Positions 42,961 to 51,923 of a stretch of 64,000 bases of DNA are shown here, piece after piece. This stretch comes from Microbacterium sp. Yaish 1 (GTDB taxonomy: Bacteria > Actinomycetota > Actinomycetes > Actinomycetales > Microbacteriaceae): positions 1,054,001 to 1,118,000 of the forward strand of contig NZ_NPMR01000001.1 in NCBI RefSeq assembly GCF_002245215.1, in the 5' to 3' direction. Every line of letters begins with the position of its first letter. The first letter of the stretch is position 1. The position numbers were made by a program, and so were the translations under genes. The notes below the pieces were generated by a model that was not told the DNA's origin, did not search any database, and worked only from the letters and a program-made list of their open reading frames with translations.

Positions 42961-43035
42961 CGGGCCATTGTCCTCCGCTCGTCACGGAAGGTCATCCCCG
43001 CCGGCTCGGTTCGGTGCGGACCATAGACTTTCGGC

Positions 43036-43761
43036 ATGGCCCCGCTCGTGTACGTCTGCGTGCGCCCGCAGCAGGCGGCCGCGGAGGCGGAGTACGCCTC
43101 GTTCCGCACCGCCATGGGCCTCGACGAGTCCGGGCTCGAGCGCGTCGACCTGACGCGCGATTCACTGCCCGACGACGCGTTCGACCGCTGGCGCGGTTTC
43201 GTCGTCGGCGGCAGTCCGTTCAACGCCACCGACGATCCGGCGGCGAAGCCGGAGGGACAGCTGCGGTTGGAGGCCGACCTCGCGCGCATCGCCGAGGCGG
43301 CGGCATCCGGGCGGACGGCGGCGCTGTTCACCTGCTTCGGCATCGGCGTGGCCACCACCCGCCTCGGCGGCACGATCTCACGCGACTACCCCGAGGACAC
43401 CGGGCCGACGAACGTGACCCTGACGGACGCCGGTCGCGCCGACCCCCTGCTCGGTTCCCTCAGCCCGACCTTCACCGCGCTCACCGCGCACAAGGAGTGC
43501 ACCGAGACGCTGCCCGCCGGAGCCGTGCTGCTCGCCACGAACGGCGACTGCCCGGTGCAGGCCTACCGGGTGGGTGACCGCCTGTATGCGACGCAGTTCC
43601 ACCCCGAGCCGACACCGCAGGACTTCACCGAGCGCATGACGGTGTACCGCAACGACGGCTACTTCGACGCGGCAGACTACGACCGCGTCGCGGCCCGTGT
43701 GCTCGCGGCGCCCGTGACCGAGCCGAGCCGCTTCCTCGCCGCCTTCGCCGCCACGTTCTGA
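43036..43761 (+). CDS. Class I glutamine amidotransferase-like protein
   Basis: This 241-residue protein has a GATase1 fold with the nucleophile Cys in ALFTCFGIGVAT near residue 98 and the catalytic His-x-Glu in ATQFHPEPTPQDF near residue 185. RWRGFVVGGSPFNATDD marks the oxyanion loop region. The GMP-synthase glutaminase-like group hydrolyses glutamine or gamma-glutamyl compounds. There is no synthetase domain or partner nearby, so it may hydrolyse a gamma-glutamyl substrate on its own (inference). Confidence 0.85.
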   Translation: MAPLVYVCVRPQQAAAEAEYASFRTAMGLDESGLERVDLTRDSLPDDAFDRWRGFVVGGSPFNATDDPAAKPEGQLRLEADLARIAEAAASGRTAALFTCFGIGVATTRLGGTISRDYPEDTGPTNVTLTDAGRADPLLGSLSPTFTALTAHKECTETLPAGAVLLATNGDCPVQAYRVGDRLYATQFHPEPTPQDFTERMTVYRNDGYFDAADYDRVAARVLAAPVTEPSRFLAAFAATF

Positions 43762-43769
43762 CGCCGAGC

Positions 43770-43858
43770 GCGATACAACCTTCGGATCGGCGGTGCGGAT
43801 GTGGCCTCCGACGGCGATCGAGGCGACACCAGCACCACAGGTCCGACGGATGTATCGG
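43770..43858 (+). repeat. 89-bp palindromic element, copy 3
   Basis: Its length and orientation match the copies at 3596 and 16854, with ends GCGATACA and TGTATCGG and the conserved centre GAGGCGACACCAGC. The left inner arm has diverged, so this copy is a weaker hairpin. It lies between convergent genes. Confidence 0.8.
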
Positions 43859-43867
43859 CGCGGCCGG

Positions 43868-44719
43868 TCAGGCGGTGCGGGGGCGCCGCAGGATGCCGCG
43901 GTGCTCGCGGCCGTTGGAGCGCCAGGCCGTGACCGCTGCGGCGGCGACGACCACGACGATGACCGCGACGGCGGCGACGGCGACCGGCGTGGAGTGGGGC
44001 TGATCGGTCGTACGGGCGATCGCGATCCACGCCAGACCCCACGACAGCGCGATGATCGGCGACGGGCGCCCGCGCGAGAATGCGGCGATTCCGACGCCGA
44101 CGGCGGCGACGACCACGAGCACGGCCACACCCCACACGTCGGCTTGCATGCCCCACGACTCGGGCACGGTCCGGCTGAGCCAGGCGGTGACGTTGGCGAC
44201 CGTGGCCAGCGACACCCACCCGAGGTGCAGGCCCACCGTGGCGTCCATGAGCAGCCGGTCGCCGACCGACTGCGGCCGCGAGCGCACGAGGAGGCGGAAC
44301 GTCCACCCGAGCGCGGCGAGCAGCGCCACGATCGCGACGACGGTGAGCGGCAGCGTCGTGAACTGCGCCGCGAGCAGCCATCCGCCGTTGAGGACGGCGG
44401 TCAGCGCGATCCACCATCCCACGAGCCGCTGCCGGTCGCGCGAACGCTGCGACGGCAGCGCCTGCCAGATCGTGTAGCCGATCATGAACAGGTAGATGAC
44501 CGACCAGATGCTGAACGCCTGCGTCCCCGGCGCGAGGACGGTCGAGTCGGCGTCGAGCGCGCCGCCCTGCAGCTCGCGCACGTTCGTCCCGCCGAACAGC
44601 CCCGTTCCGACCATCGCGGCGATGATCATGAAGACGACGGCCGAGATGACGACGATCTGCCGGACGAGGTCGGACGACGTCTGCGGGGGCCGGGCGGCGT
44701 GGTGCGCTGTGGTGCTCAT
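43868..44719 (-). CDS. Tryptophan-rich sensory (TspO-like) membrane protein
   Basis: This 283-residue protein has eight or so hydrophobic segments. It contains AFSIWSVIYLFMIGYTIWQALPSQR and LVGWWIALTAVLNGGWLLAAQF, matching the TspO/MBR-type core. YSDATVGLHLGWVSLA-like features (MDATVGLHLGWVSLATVANVTAWL) follow. The extended C-terminal half distinguishes these from short TspO. It may bind tetrapyrroles or act in envelope stress; the evidence here is only similarity. ATG 44719 lies directly after GGGGGA. Confidence 0.78.
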   Translation of the reverse strand: MSTTAHHAARPPQTSSDLVRQIVVISAVVFMIIAAMVGTGLFGGTNVRELQGGALDADSTVLAPGTQAFSIWSVIYLFMIGYTIWQALPSQRSRDRQRLVGWWIALTAVLNGGWLLAAQFTTLPLTVVAIVALLAALGWTFRLLVRSRPQSVGDRLLMDATVGLHLGWVSLATVANVTAWLSRTVPESWGMQADVWGVAVLVVVAAVGVGIAAFSRGRPSPIIALSWGLAWIAIARTTDQPHSTPVAVAAVAVIVVVVAAAAVTAWRSNGREHRGILRRPRTA

Positions 44720-44750
44720 TCCCCCACGGTAGATCGGGCGCCGCGCCGGG

Positions 44751-46487
44751 TCATCCGCTTGACAGACCCGGCCCCACGATGACGGCCGAGTTCGGCTCGA
44801 CGACGAGCAGACCGTCGACGATCCGGCTCGGCAGCGTCTCGAGCCAGACCCGGTCACCGCCCAGTTCGACCCGCCACGGCTCGGTCGACAGGTTGGCGAG
44901 TACGCGTGCGCGTCCGCGCTGCAGGTCGTAGAGCCGGCCGCCCTCACCCTCGGTCGCTCCGGCGCCGCGCGCCGTGAACCGGGGGTCGGTCAGGTCGGGC
45001 ACCGAGCGGCGCAGCCGGCCCAGCTCGCGGTACAGCGCCAGCAGGCGGGCGTGATCGCCCTCGTCGGTTTCGGTCCAGTCGAGCTTCGACCGCAGGAAGG
45101 TCGCCGGATCGTTGGGGTCGGGCACGAGGTCCTCGTCCCAGCCCATCTCGGCGAACTCCTGCTTGCGGCCCGCGGCCGTCGCCTCGGCGAGCTCGGGCTC
45201 GGGGTGCGAAGTGAAGAACTGCCACGGCGTGGACGCACCCCACTCCTCGCCCATGAACAGCATCGGGGTTCCCGGCGCCGTCAGCGTCAGGACGGCCGCG
45301 ACAGCGAGCCGGTCGGCGTCGAGCGTCGCCGAGAGTCGGTCGCCGGCCGCACGGTTGCCGATCTGGTCGTGATCCTGCGCGAACGTCACGAGACGCCACG
45401 ACGGCGACTCGGGCGGAATGGGATGCCCGTGATCGCGGCCCCGGAACGACGAGTAGGTGCCGTCGTGGAAGAACCCTGTGTTCCAGGTCTTCGGCACGGC
45501 ATCGAGCGCGTCGAAGTCGGCGTAGTACCCCACGGTTTCGCCCGTGAGCGCGACGTGCACCGAGTGGTGCCAGTCGTCCGACCACTGCGCCGTCATCCCG
45601 TGACCGCCGGCCTCGCGCGGCAGGATCATGACGGGATCGTTCATGTCGCTCTCGGCGATGAGCGTCAGCGGGCGCCCGAGGTGCGTGCTGAGCGCGTCGA
45701 CCCGTTCGGAGATCTCGCCGAGGATGTGCAGCGGGCTGTCGTCGTCGTGCAACGCGTGCACGGCGTCGAGGCGCAGTCCGTCGACGTGGAAGTCGCGCAA
45801 CCACATCTCGGCGTTGCCGATGATGTACTCGCGAACGGCGGCCTCATCGAGGTTGACGCTGTCGCCCCAGGTGTTGCGGCGGCCGTCGCGAAGATAGGGG
45901 CCGTACTCGGGCAGGTAGTTCCCGGAGGGCCCGAGGTGGTTGTAGACGACGTCCTGGATGACGGCGAGACCGGCCGCGTGCGCGGCATCCACGAACCGTC
46001 GGTAAGCCTCCGGCCCGCCGTAGCTCTCCTGCACGGCGTACCAGAGGACCCCGTCGTAGCCCCAGTTATGGGTGCCGTTGAACGCGTTCACCGGAAGCAG
46101 CTCGATGTGGGTCACGCCGAGCTCGACGAGATGATCGAGCCGGGCGATGGCGGCATCGAGCGTGCCGGCGCTCGTGAAGGTGCCGATGTGCAGCTCGTAG
46201 ATGATGCCGCCGGCGAGCGGCCGCCCCGTCCAGGTCTGATCGGTCCAGGCGAACGACGACGGGTCGTCGACCGCCGACAGACCGTGCACGCCGTCGGGCT
46301 GCCGACGCGAGCGCGGGTCGGGGCGCACATCGTCGCCCTCGCCGAGGACGAAGCCGTAGCGGTCGCCGGGCGCGAGGTCGACGTCGGCCGACCACCAGCC
46401 GTCCGCCGAGCGGGAGAGCTCGACATCGGCGGCATCCGGTCGGCGGAGCCGCACCCGCTCGGGCCGCGGCGCCCATACCTCGATCAT
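44751..46487 (-). CDS. treZ: Malto-oligosyltrehalose trehalohydrolase TreZ
   Basis: This 578-residue GH13 enzyme releases trehalose from maltooligosyl-trehalose. It has an N-terminal CBM48-like domain (IEVWAPRPERVRLRRP), then the (beta/alpha)8 core. The nucleophile Asp is in HVDGLRLDAVHAL, the acid/base Glu in LIAESDMNDP and the third Asp in FAQDHDQIGNR. ATG 46487 overlaps the treY stop by 4 nt. It is the last step of the TreX-TreY-TreZ route from glycogen to trehalose. Confidence 0.96.
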   Translation of the reverse strand: MIEVWAPRPERVRLRRPDAADVELSRSADGWWSADVDLAPGDRYGFVLGEGDDVRPDPRSRRQPDGVHGLSAVDDPSSFAWTDQTWTGRPLAGGIIYELHIGTFTSAGTLDAAIARLDHLVELGVTHIELLPVNAFNGTHNWGYDGVLWYAVQESYGGPEAYRRFVDAAHAAGLAVIQDVVYNHLGPSGNYLPEYGPYLRDGRRNTWGDSVNLDEAAVREYIIGNAEMWLRDFHVDGLRLDAVHALHDDDSPLHILGEISERVDALSTHLGRPLTLIAESDMNDPVMILPREAGGHGMTAQWSDDWHHSVHVALTGETVGYYADFDALDAVPKTWNTGFFHDGTYSSFRGRDHGHPIPPESPSWRLVTFAQDHDQIGNRAAGDRLSATLDADRLAVAAVLTLTAPGTPMLFMGEEWGASTPWQFFTSHPEPELAEATAAGRKQEFAEMGWDEDLVPDPNDPATFLRSKLDWTETDEGDHARLLALYRELGRLRRSVPDLTDPRFTARGAGATEGEGGRLYDLQRGRARVLANLSTEPWRVELGGDRVWLETLPSRIVDGLLVVEPNSAVIVGPGLSSG

Positions 46488-48919
46488 GCGTTCTCCTCTT
46501 CGGCGGTGGGACGTTCGGCGGTGGGACGTTCGGCGGTGGGACGTTCGGCGGCCAGCAGAGCCACCGGGTACGTGTCGAGCAGGTCGGCCAGGCGCACGGC
46601 GCCGCCGCCCCAGGTGCGGCCGGTCAGCTGGTCGGTGTGGCGCCCCGGCGGAACCATCACGACCGTGTCGCCCCATCCGCCGCGCGCGGCGAGTCCGACG
46701 GGCAGGCGCGTCGCGACGGTCACGGCACCGCCCCGGTCGAAGGCCACGGCGTGGTCTGCGGCGGGGCCGACGACGGGCAGCGGCGCGTATCGCGTGAACA
46801 GCTCGGGCCGATCGCGACGCAGGCGGAGCGCCCGCGACACGACGAGGAGCTTCGCCGCACCGGAGTCGTCGATCTCGGGGTGCCACCCGCCGTCGAGCTT
46901 CGCGAGCAGCTCGCGGCGCTCGGCGAAATCGACGTCGCGACGGTTGTCGGGGTCGACGAGCGAGAGATCCCACAGCTCGGTGCCCTGATAGACGTCGGGC
47001 ACTCCGGGGGCGGTCAGCTGCAGCAGCTTGGCGGCGAGCGAGTTCGATCGTCCGGGCGCCGTCAGCTCGTCGACGACCTCCTCGACCACCGCGCGGGCCT
47101 CGCCCGAGGTCGCGGCATCCACCAGCGCGGAGATGCGCGCTTCGGCATCCTCATCGGGGTCCGTCCACGAGGTGACGATGCCGCCCTCGCGCGAAGCCTT
47201 CTCGGCGTAGTCGCGCAGCCGCTCGGGCGACGCGGGCCACGCTCCGACGATGGCCTGCCAGAGCAGGTCGTCGAGGCGGCCGTCGCCGGTCGAGGCGATC
47301 GCCCGCAGGCGTCCGAGAGCGTCGGACCAACGCTCGGGCAGTTCGGCGATGACCGACAGCCGGGCGCGGACGTCCTCGCTGCGCTTGGTGTCGTGGGTGC
47401 TCAGCGCCGTGAGCGCCTGCGGCCACATCGCCTGGCGGTGGGCCTGCGCGCGGTGGAAGCCGGCGACGTCGAGCGAGAAGACGCCCGGGTCGCCGCCCAC
47501 CTCGGTGAGCGTGCCGAGGCGCGGGTACCGGTAGAACGCGCTGTCTTCGACGCCCTTGGCCATGACCGGCCCGGTCGTCTGACCGAAGCGGCGGCTCAGC
47601 TCGGTGTCGCCCGCCGTCACCAGCGGGGCGAGGGCCGCGATCGCGTCGGCGAGATCGGGACGGGATGCGGATGCCGCGGCCACCGCCTCGGCGACGAGAT
47701 CGTCGCCCACCGGCGGATAGACGCGGTACACCGAGAAGCTCGTCAGGAGCTCGGCGAACGCGTCGCGGGCGACATCCGCGCCCAGCTCTTCGCGCACATC
47801 GGTCGGCAGGCAGCGCACGAGACGCGCGACCTCGGCGGCCTGCAGCGTGTCGGCGACGGCCCGCTTGGCCTCGCGCACGATCTCGTCGTACGACGCCGGA
47901 GCATCCGCCGACCGGAGCGACGCGTCGAGCTCGTCGAGCCGGCTCTCGCCGGCGGGATCGATGAGCACACGGTCGATCTCGGCCATCGCGTCGTACCCGG
48001 TCGTGCCGGCGGTCGCCCACCATGACGGCAGCTGCTCGGCGTGGTCCGTGGCGGCGTGCTCGAGGATCTTCTCGACCACGACGTACGCCCCGCCGGTCGC
48101 CGCGGCGAGCTGATCGAGGTATCCGCCCGGATCGGCGAGGCCGTCGGGGTGGTCGATGCGCAGACCGTCGGCGAGGCCTTCGCGCAGCCAGCGCAGGATC
48201 TCGACGTGGCTCGCCTCGAAGACCTCCGGGACGTCGACGCGCACTCCGGCCAGCGTGTTCACGGCGAAGAAGCGCCGGTAGTTCAGCTCGGTCGCGTCGT
48301 CGCGCCAGAACGCGGCGCGCCAGTGCTGAGCGGCGAGGACGGCATCCACGGTGGCGGGGTCGGTCGTCGCGGCCGCGGGTGCTGTCCCGTCGGCGAGCGG
48401 CAGCACGTGGTCGTAGTAGCGGGCGACGCCCTCGGCGCCGTTCGCCTCACCGGCGGTCACCGGCGCGACCTCGATCTCACCGGCGGCGACGGCTTCGCGG
48501 AGCGTCGAGCCGAGGATCGGCAGGCCGACCTTGCCCCCGCCGTGCTCCCAGTCGATGTCGAACGCCTCGGCGTGGGCCGACCCGCGACCGTGTCGGAGGA
48601 CATCCCACCACCAGGGGTTCTCAGCGGGGACCGCGACGCCCTGATGGTTCGGCACGATGTCGACGAGCACGCCGAGTCCGGCATCCCGGGCGGCGGCCGA
48701 GAAGCGCGCGAGCCCCTCGGCGCCGCCGCGGCGGGGGTCGACGATCGTCGGGTCGACGACGTCGTAGCCGTGATCCGACCCCTCCGCCGCTGCGAGCAGC
48801 GGAGAGAGGTAGGCCCAGTCGACGCCGAGGTCTCGGAGGTAGTCCGTGATCTCGGCGGCGGCCGCGAGGTCGAACGCCGGACGGATCTGCAGCCGGTAGG
48901 TCGAGATCGGAGCGGTCAT
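46484..48919 (-). CDS. treY: Malto-oligosyltrehalose synthase TreY
   Basis: This 811-residue GH13 enzyme converts the reducing-end alpha-1,4 bond of maltodextrins to alpha,alpha-1,1. It starts PISTYRLQIRPAFDLAAAAE, with GHxYDV as SDHGYDVVDPT and VDIVPNHQGV. The catalytic region is ADGLRIDHPDGLADPGGYL and YVVVEKILE. The C-terminal tail consists of AERPT repeats before EEENA, from a 15-bp tandem repeat. Start ATG 48919 overlaps treX by 4 nt. Confidence 0.96.
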   Translation of the reverse strand: MTAPISTYRLQIRPAFDLAAAAEITDYLRDLGVDWAYLSPLLAAAEGSDHGYDVVDPTIVDPRRGGAEGLARFSAAARDAGLGVLVDIVPNHQGVAVPAENPWWWDVLRHGRGSAHAEAFDIDWEHGGGKVGLPILGSTLREAVAAGEIEVAPVTAGEANGAEGVARYYDHVLPLADGTAPAAATTDPATVDAVLAAQHWRAAFWRDDATELNYRRFFAVNTLAGVRVDVPEVFEASHVEILRWLREGLADGLRIDHPDGLADPGGYLDQLAAATGGAYVVVEKILEHAATDHAEQLPSWWATAGTTGYDAMAEIDRVLIDPAGESRLDELDASLRSADAPASYDEIVREAKRAVADTLQAAEVARLVRCLPTDVREELGADVARDAFAELLTSFSVYRVYPPVGDDLVAEAVAAASASRPDLADAIAALAPLVTAGDTELSRRFGQTTGPVMAKGVEDSAFYRYPRLGTLTEVGGDPGVFSLDVAGFHRAQAHRQAMWPQALTALSTHDTKRSEDVRARLSVIAELPERWSDALGRLRAIASTGDGRLDDLLWQAIVGAWPASPERLRDYAEKASREGGIVTSWTDPDEDAEARISALVDAATSGEARAVVEEVVDELTAPGRSNSLAAKLLQLTAPGVPDVYQGTELWDLSLVDPDNRRDVDFAERRELLAKLDGGWHPEIDDSGAAKLLVVSRALRLRRDRPELFTRYAPLPVVGPAADHAVAFDRGGAVTVATRLPVGLAARGGWGDTVVMVPPGRHTDQLTGRTWGGGAVRLADLLDTYPVALLAAERPTAERPTAERPTAEEENA
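46500..46556. repeat. 15-bp tandem repeat at the 3' end of treY
   Basis: There are three and a half units of TTCGGCGGTGGGACG. It encodes AERPT pentads at the very C-terminus, in frame and with no conserved role. It is a parallel case to the 15-bp tract in the lipid kinase gene. Confidence 0.85.
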
Positions 48920-51129
48920 CGGCCCGTGACCTCGGGGGTCGGCGCTTCGGCGGGGACGATGTCGATCGGCGTCGTGTACGCCGCGAGCGACGCGGCCACC
49001 GAGTGGTCGGTCTCGGGCTCGGGCTCGGTGTACTCGCCCAGGACGACGAGCGACTTGGCCCGGACCTGCAGCGCGTTGCCACCCTCCAGGGGCTCGGTGC
49101 CGACGAGCTCGCCGCTCGTGTCGACGAGGACCTCCCACCGGTCGGCGTACTGGTCGGAGGGGACCGTGAACTCGACCTCATCGTCACCGGCGTTGAAGAG
49201 CACGAAGAAGTGGTCGTCCGAGATGTCCTCGCCGCGACGATCGCGCTCGCGGATGCCGTCGCCGTTGAGGAAGACGCCGACCGCCCGCCCGAAGCCGGAG
49301 TCCCAGTCCTCGGGCTGCATCGCCGTGCCGTCGGGGCGCAGCCACATGATGTCGGGCACCGGGGCGCCCTCTTCGCGCCGAACGGGACGCCCGTCGAAGA
49401 ACCGGCTGCGGCGGAACGTGGGGTGCTGGCGGCGCAGCCGAGCCAGAGCCGCCGTGAACTCGATGAGCGGCTGGTCGACCTGGTCCCAGTGGATCCAGGT
49501 CAGCTCGTTGTCCTGCGCGTAGCCGTTGTTGTTGCCCTGCTGGGTGCGGCCCAGCTCGTCGCCGTGGCAGATCATCGGCACACCCTGGCTGAGGAGCAGC
49601 GTCGCGAGGAAGTTCCGCTGCTGGCGGGCGCGCATCGTCAGCACGTGCGGGTCGTCGGTGGGTCCCTCGACGCCCATGTTGTACGAGCGGTTGTGCGACT
49701 CGCCGTCGTTGCCGTCCTCGCCGTTGGCGTCGTTGTGCTTCTCGTTGTACGACACGAGGTCGCGCAGCGTGAAGCCGTCGTGGGCCGTGACGAAGTTGAT
49801 GGATGCCACGGGCCAGCGGCCGTCGTGCTCGTAGAGATCGGCCGAGCCGGTGAGGCGCGAGGCGAACTCGCCGAGGGTCGAGGCCTCGCCGCGCCAGAAG
49901 TCGCGGACCGTGTCGCGGTACTTGCCGTTCCACTCCGTCCACTGCGGCGGGAAGTTGCCGACCTGGTAGCCGCCGGGGCCGATGTCCCACGGCTCGGCGA
50001 TGAGCTTGACCTGCGAGACGATCGGGTCCTGTTGCACGAGCTCGAAGAAGGCCGACAGTCGGTCGACGTCGTAGAACTCGCGCGCGAGGGTCGCCGCGAG
50101 GTCGAAGCGGAAGCCGTCGACGTGCATCTCGGTCACCCAGTAGCGCAGCGAGTCCATGATCAGCTGCAGCGCGTGCGGGTTGCCGACGTTGAGGCTGTTC
50201 CCGGTGCCGGTGTAGTCGGTGTAGTAGCGCTTGTCGTCGTCCTCGAGGCGGTAGTAGGCCTCGTTGTCGATGCCGCGCATCGAGAGGGTCGGGCCCATGT
50301 GGTTGCCCTCGGCGGTGTGGTTGTAGACGACGTCGAGGATGACCTCGATGCCGGCGGCGTGCAGCGCCTTGACCATCGCCTTGAACTCCTGCACCTGCTG
50401 GCCGTGGTCGCCCGTGGCCGAGTAGGTGTTCTGGGGCGCGAAGAACGCGATCGTGTTGTAGCCCCAGTAGTTCGACAGCCCCTTCTCCTGCAGCGTGGAG
50501 TCGTTGACGAACTGGTGCACCGGCATCAGCTCGATCGCCGTGATGCCGATCTTCTTGAGGTGGTCGATCACGGCGGGGTGTGCGAGGCCGGCGTAGGTCC
50601 CGCGGATGTCTTCGGGGATGTCGGGGTGCAGCTGCGTCAGGCCCTTGACGTGCGCCTCGTAGATGACGCTCTCGGCGTACGGGATCTTCGGCTGACGGTC
50701 GCCTGCCCAGTCGAAGAACGGGTTGACGACGACGCCCTTCATCATGTGGGCGGCCGAATCCTCGTCGTTGAACGAGTCCGGCTCGCCGAAGTTGTAGCCG
50801 AACACCGGCTGTCCCCAGTCGATCTGACCCTCGACGGCCTTGGCGTACGGGTCGAGCAGCAGCTTGCTCGGGTTGAACCGCTTGCCGTCGGCCGGGTCGT
50901 TCGGTCCGTGCACGCGGTATCCGTAGCGCTGGCCCGGCTGCACGTTCGGCAGATAGGCGTGCCACACGAAGGCGTCGACGTCGCGCAGCTCGACGCACGT
51001 CTCGGTGCCGTCCTCGTCGAAGAGGCACAGCTCCACCTTCTCGGCGCCTTCGCTGAAGAGGGCGAAGTTCGTTCCGTTCCCGTCGTAGGTCGCTCCGAGC
51101 GGATACGCGGAACCCGGCCATGCCTGCAT
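48916..51129 (-). CDS. treX: Glycogen debranching enzyme GlgX/TreX
   Basis: This 737-residue isoamylase-type GH13 enzyme hydrolyses alpha-1,6 branches to supply linear dextrins to TreY. It has an N-terminal CBM48 domain (YPLGATYDGNGTNFALFSEGAEKVELCLFDE), the catalytic Asp in MHVDGFRFDLAATLAREF, Glu in KLIAEPWDIGPGGYQVG and Asp in NFVTAHDGFTLRDLVSYN. GGGGAGA 5-6 nt before ATG 51129 supports the start. It is the first gene of the trehalose operon, and all junctions overlap ATGA. Confidence 0.95.
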   Translation of the reverse strand: MQAWPGSAYPLGATYDGNGTNFALFSEGAEKVELCLFDEDGTETCVELRDVDAFVWHAYLPNVQPGQRYGYRVHGPNDPADGKRFNPSKLLLDPYAKAVEGQIDWGQPVFGYNFGEPDSFNDEDSAAHMMKGVVVNPFFDWAGDRQPKIPYAESVIYEAHVKGLTQLHPDIPEDIRGTYAGLAHPAVIDHLKKIGITAIELMPVHQFVNDSTLQEKGLSNYWGYNTIAFFAPQNTYSATGDHGQQVQEFKAMVKALHAAGIEVILDVVYNHTAEGNHMGPTLSMRGIDNEAYYRLEDDDKRYYTDYTGTGNSLNVGNPHALQLIMDSLRYWVTEMHVDGFRFDLAATLAREFYDVDRLSAFFELVQQDPIVSQVKLIAEPWDIGPGGYQVGNFPPQWTEWNGKYRDTVRDFWRGEASTLGEFASRLTGSADLYEHDGRWPVASINFVTAHDGFTLRDLVSYNEKHNDANGEDGNDGESHNRSYNMGVEGPTDDPHVLTMRARQQRNFLATLLLSQGVPMICHGDELGRTQQGNNNGYAQDNELTWIHWDQVDQPLIEFTAALARLRRQHPTFRRSRFFDGRPVRREEGAPVPDIMWLRPDGTAMQPEDWDSGFGRAVGVFLNGDGIRERDRRGEDISDDHFFVLFNAGDDEVEFTVPSDQYADRWEVLVDTSGELVGTEPLEGGNALQVRAKSLVVLGEYTEPEPETDHSVAASLAAYTTPIDIVPAEAPTPEVTGR

Positions 51130-51206
51130 GTGATCTCCCCTGTTCGTGAGGCTCACACTACTCAGGCGCAATCAGGCGACCCGGTGCCCTTGACAAGTGC
51201 GCACAA

Positions 51207-51274
51207 CCGGTCGACTCGCCACAAGATGCGGATGCACGGGGCTTCGGATCCGCAGATTCTGGCGAGTGGACCGT
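51207..51274. repeat. ACTCGCCA-type palindromic element, copy 3 of the second family
   Basis: ACTCGCCA (51214-51221) and TGGCGAGT (51260-51267) are complementary, with further pairing inside (GATGCGGA against TCCGCAGATT) and outside (CGGTC against GACCG). The arm resembles those at 9616 and 34246 (ACTC-n2-CAgAATC). It lies upstream of treX and downstream of the lipoprotein gene. Confidence 0.65.
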
Positions 51275-51285
51275 CGCGATGAGAG

Positions 51286-51861
51286 TCAGCGCTCGCCGAG
51301 GTCGGTGCCGAAGAACACGGGGTCGGCGGGAGATTCTCGGTCGGGGAGATACCCCTCAGGCAGGGGGCCCGTGCCGAACAGCATCCGGCTGAGCTCGAAC
51401 TTGTCGCCGGGCTTGCATGGCGACGTGGCGGTGACGACGACGTTCCCGTTGTCGACCAGCGTCACCGTCAGCAGGGTGTAGACGCCCTGCTCGCGGACGA
51501 TCACGTCCGTAGACGCGACCTCGCCCGGCGCGAGATCCATGCCGTCGACGTCGAAGCCTTCGGACACCAGGTGCTGCGCGACGGCTTCGCGCTTGCCCTC
51601 GACATCGGTGGGATCGATGGTCGTCGTGCGCGTCAGGTCGAACTTCCACCCATCGTCGCACCCGGCACCGGACGGCGTCATCCCGTACGTCCGCACCTCC
51701 CACGGGCCCTCATCGATGACGGCGAGCACGCCATTGGTCGTCTCGCGGAAGTCGAAGTACAGACTCTCCGCCTGCCAGTAGAGCGCAACGCCGCTCGGCG
51801 GCGGATCGGACGAAGCACACCCGGTCAGCGCCGCGCACGACGTCGCGAGCCCCAGCGCCAA
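51286..51861 (-). CDS. Putative lipoprotein of unknown function
   Basis: This 191-residue protein has the lipobox LTGC near residue 15 (from the TTG at 51861), followed by a secreted domain with two cysteines (GCDDGW, SPCKPGD). No family is recognised. The start is odd: TTG 51861 gives a signal peptide without a basic N-region and has no ribosome-binding site, while the frame upstream (RTTRPARAS) would give one but has no start codon. A strong hairpin at 51868-51901 covers that stretch. Confidence 0.65.
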   Translation of the reverse strand: MALGLATSCAALTGCASSDPPPSGVALYWQAESLYFDFRETTNGVLAVIDEGPWEVRTYGMTPSGAGCDDGWKFDLTRTTTIDPTDVEGKREAVAQHLVSEGFDVDGMDLAPGEVASTDVIVREQGVYTLLTVTLVDNGNVVVTATSPCKPGDKFELSRMLFGTGPLPEGYLPDRESPADPVFFGTDLGER

Positions 51862-51867
51862 CGCCGA

Positions 51868-51901
51868 AGCGCGGGCCGGACGTGTTGTCCGGACCCGCGC
51901 T
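51868..51901 (-). terminator. Strong hairpin after the WXG100-like gene
   Basis: AGCGCGGGTCCGGAC pairs with GTCCGGCCCGCGCT over 14 bp with one bulge and a 5-nt loop. It lies 22 nt after the stop of the WXG100-like gene and immediately before the lipoprotein start. It probably ends most transcripts, limiting read-through into the lipoprotein gene. Confidence 0.7.
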
Positions 51902-51923
51902 GCGAAGAGATGGGATCTCAGCG

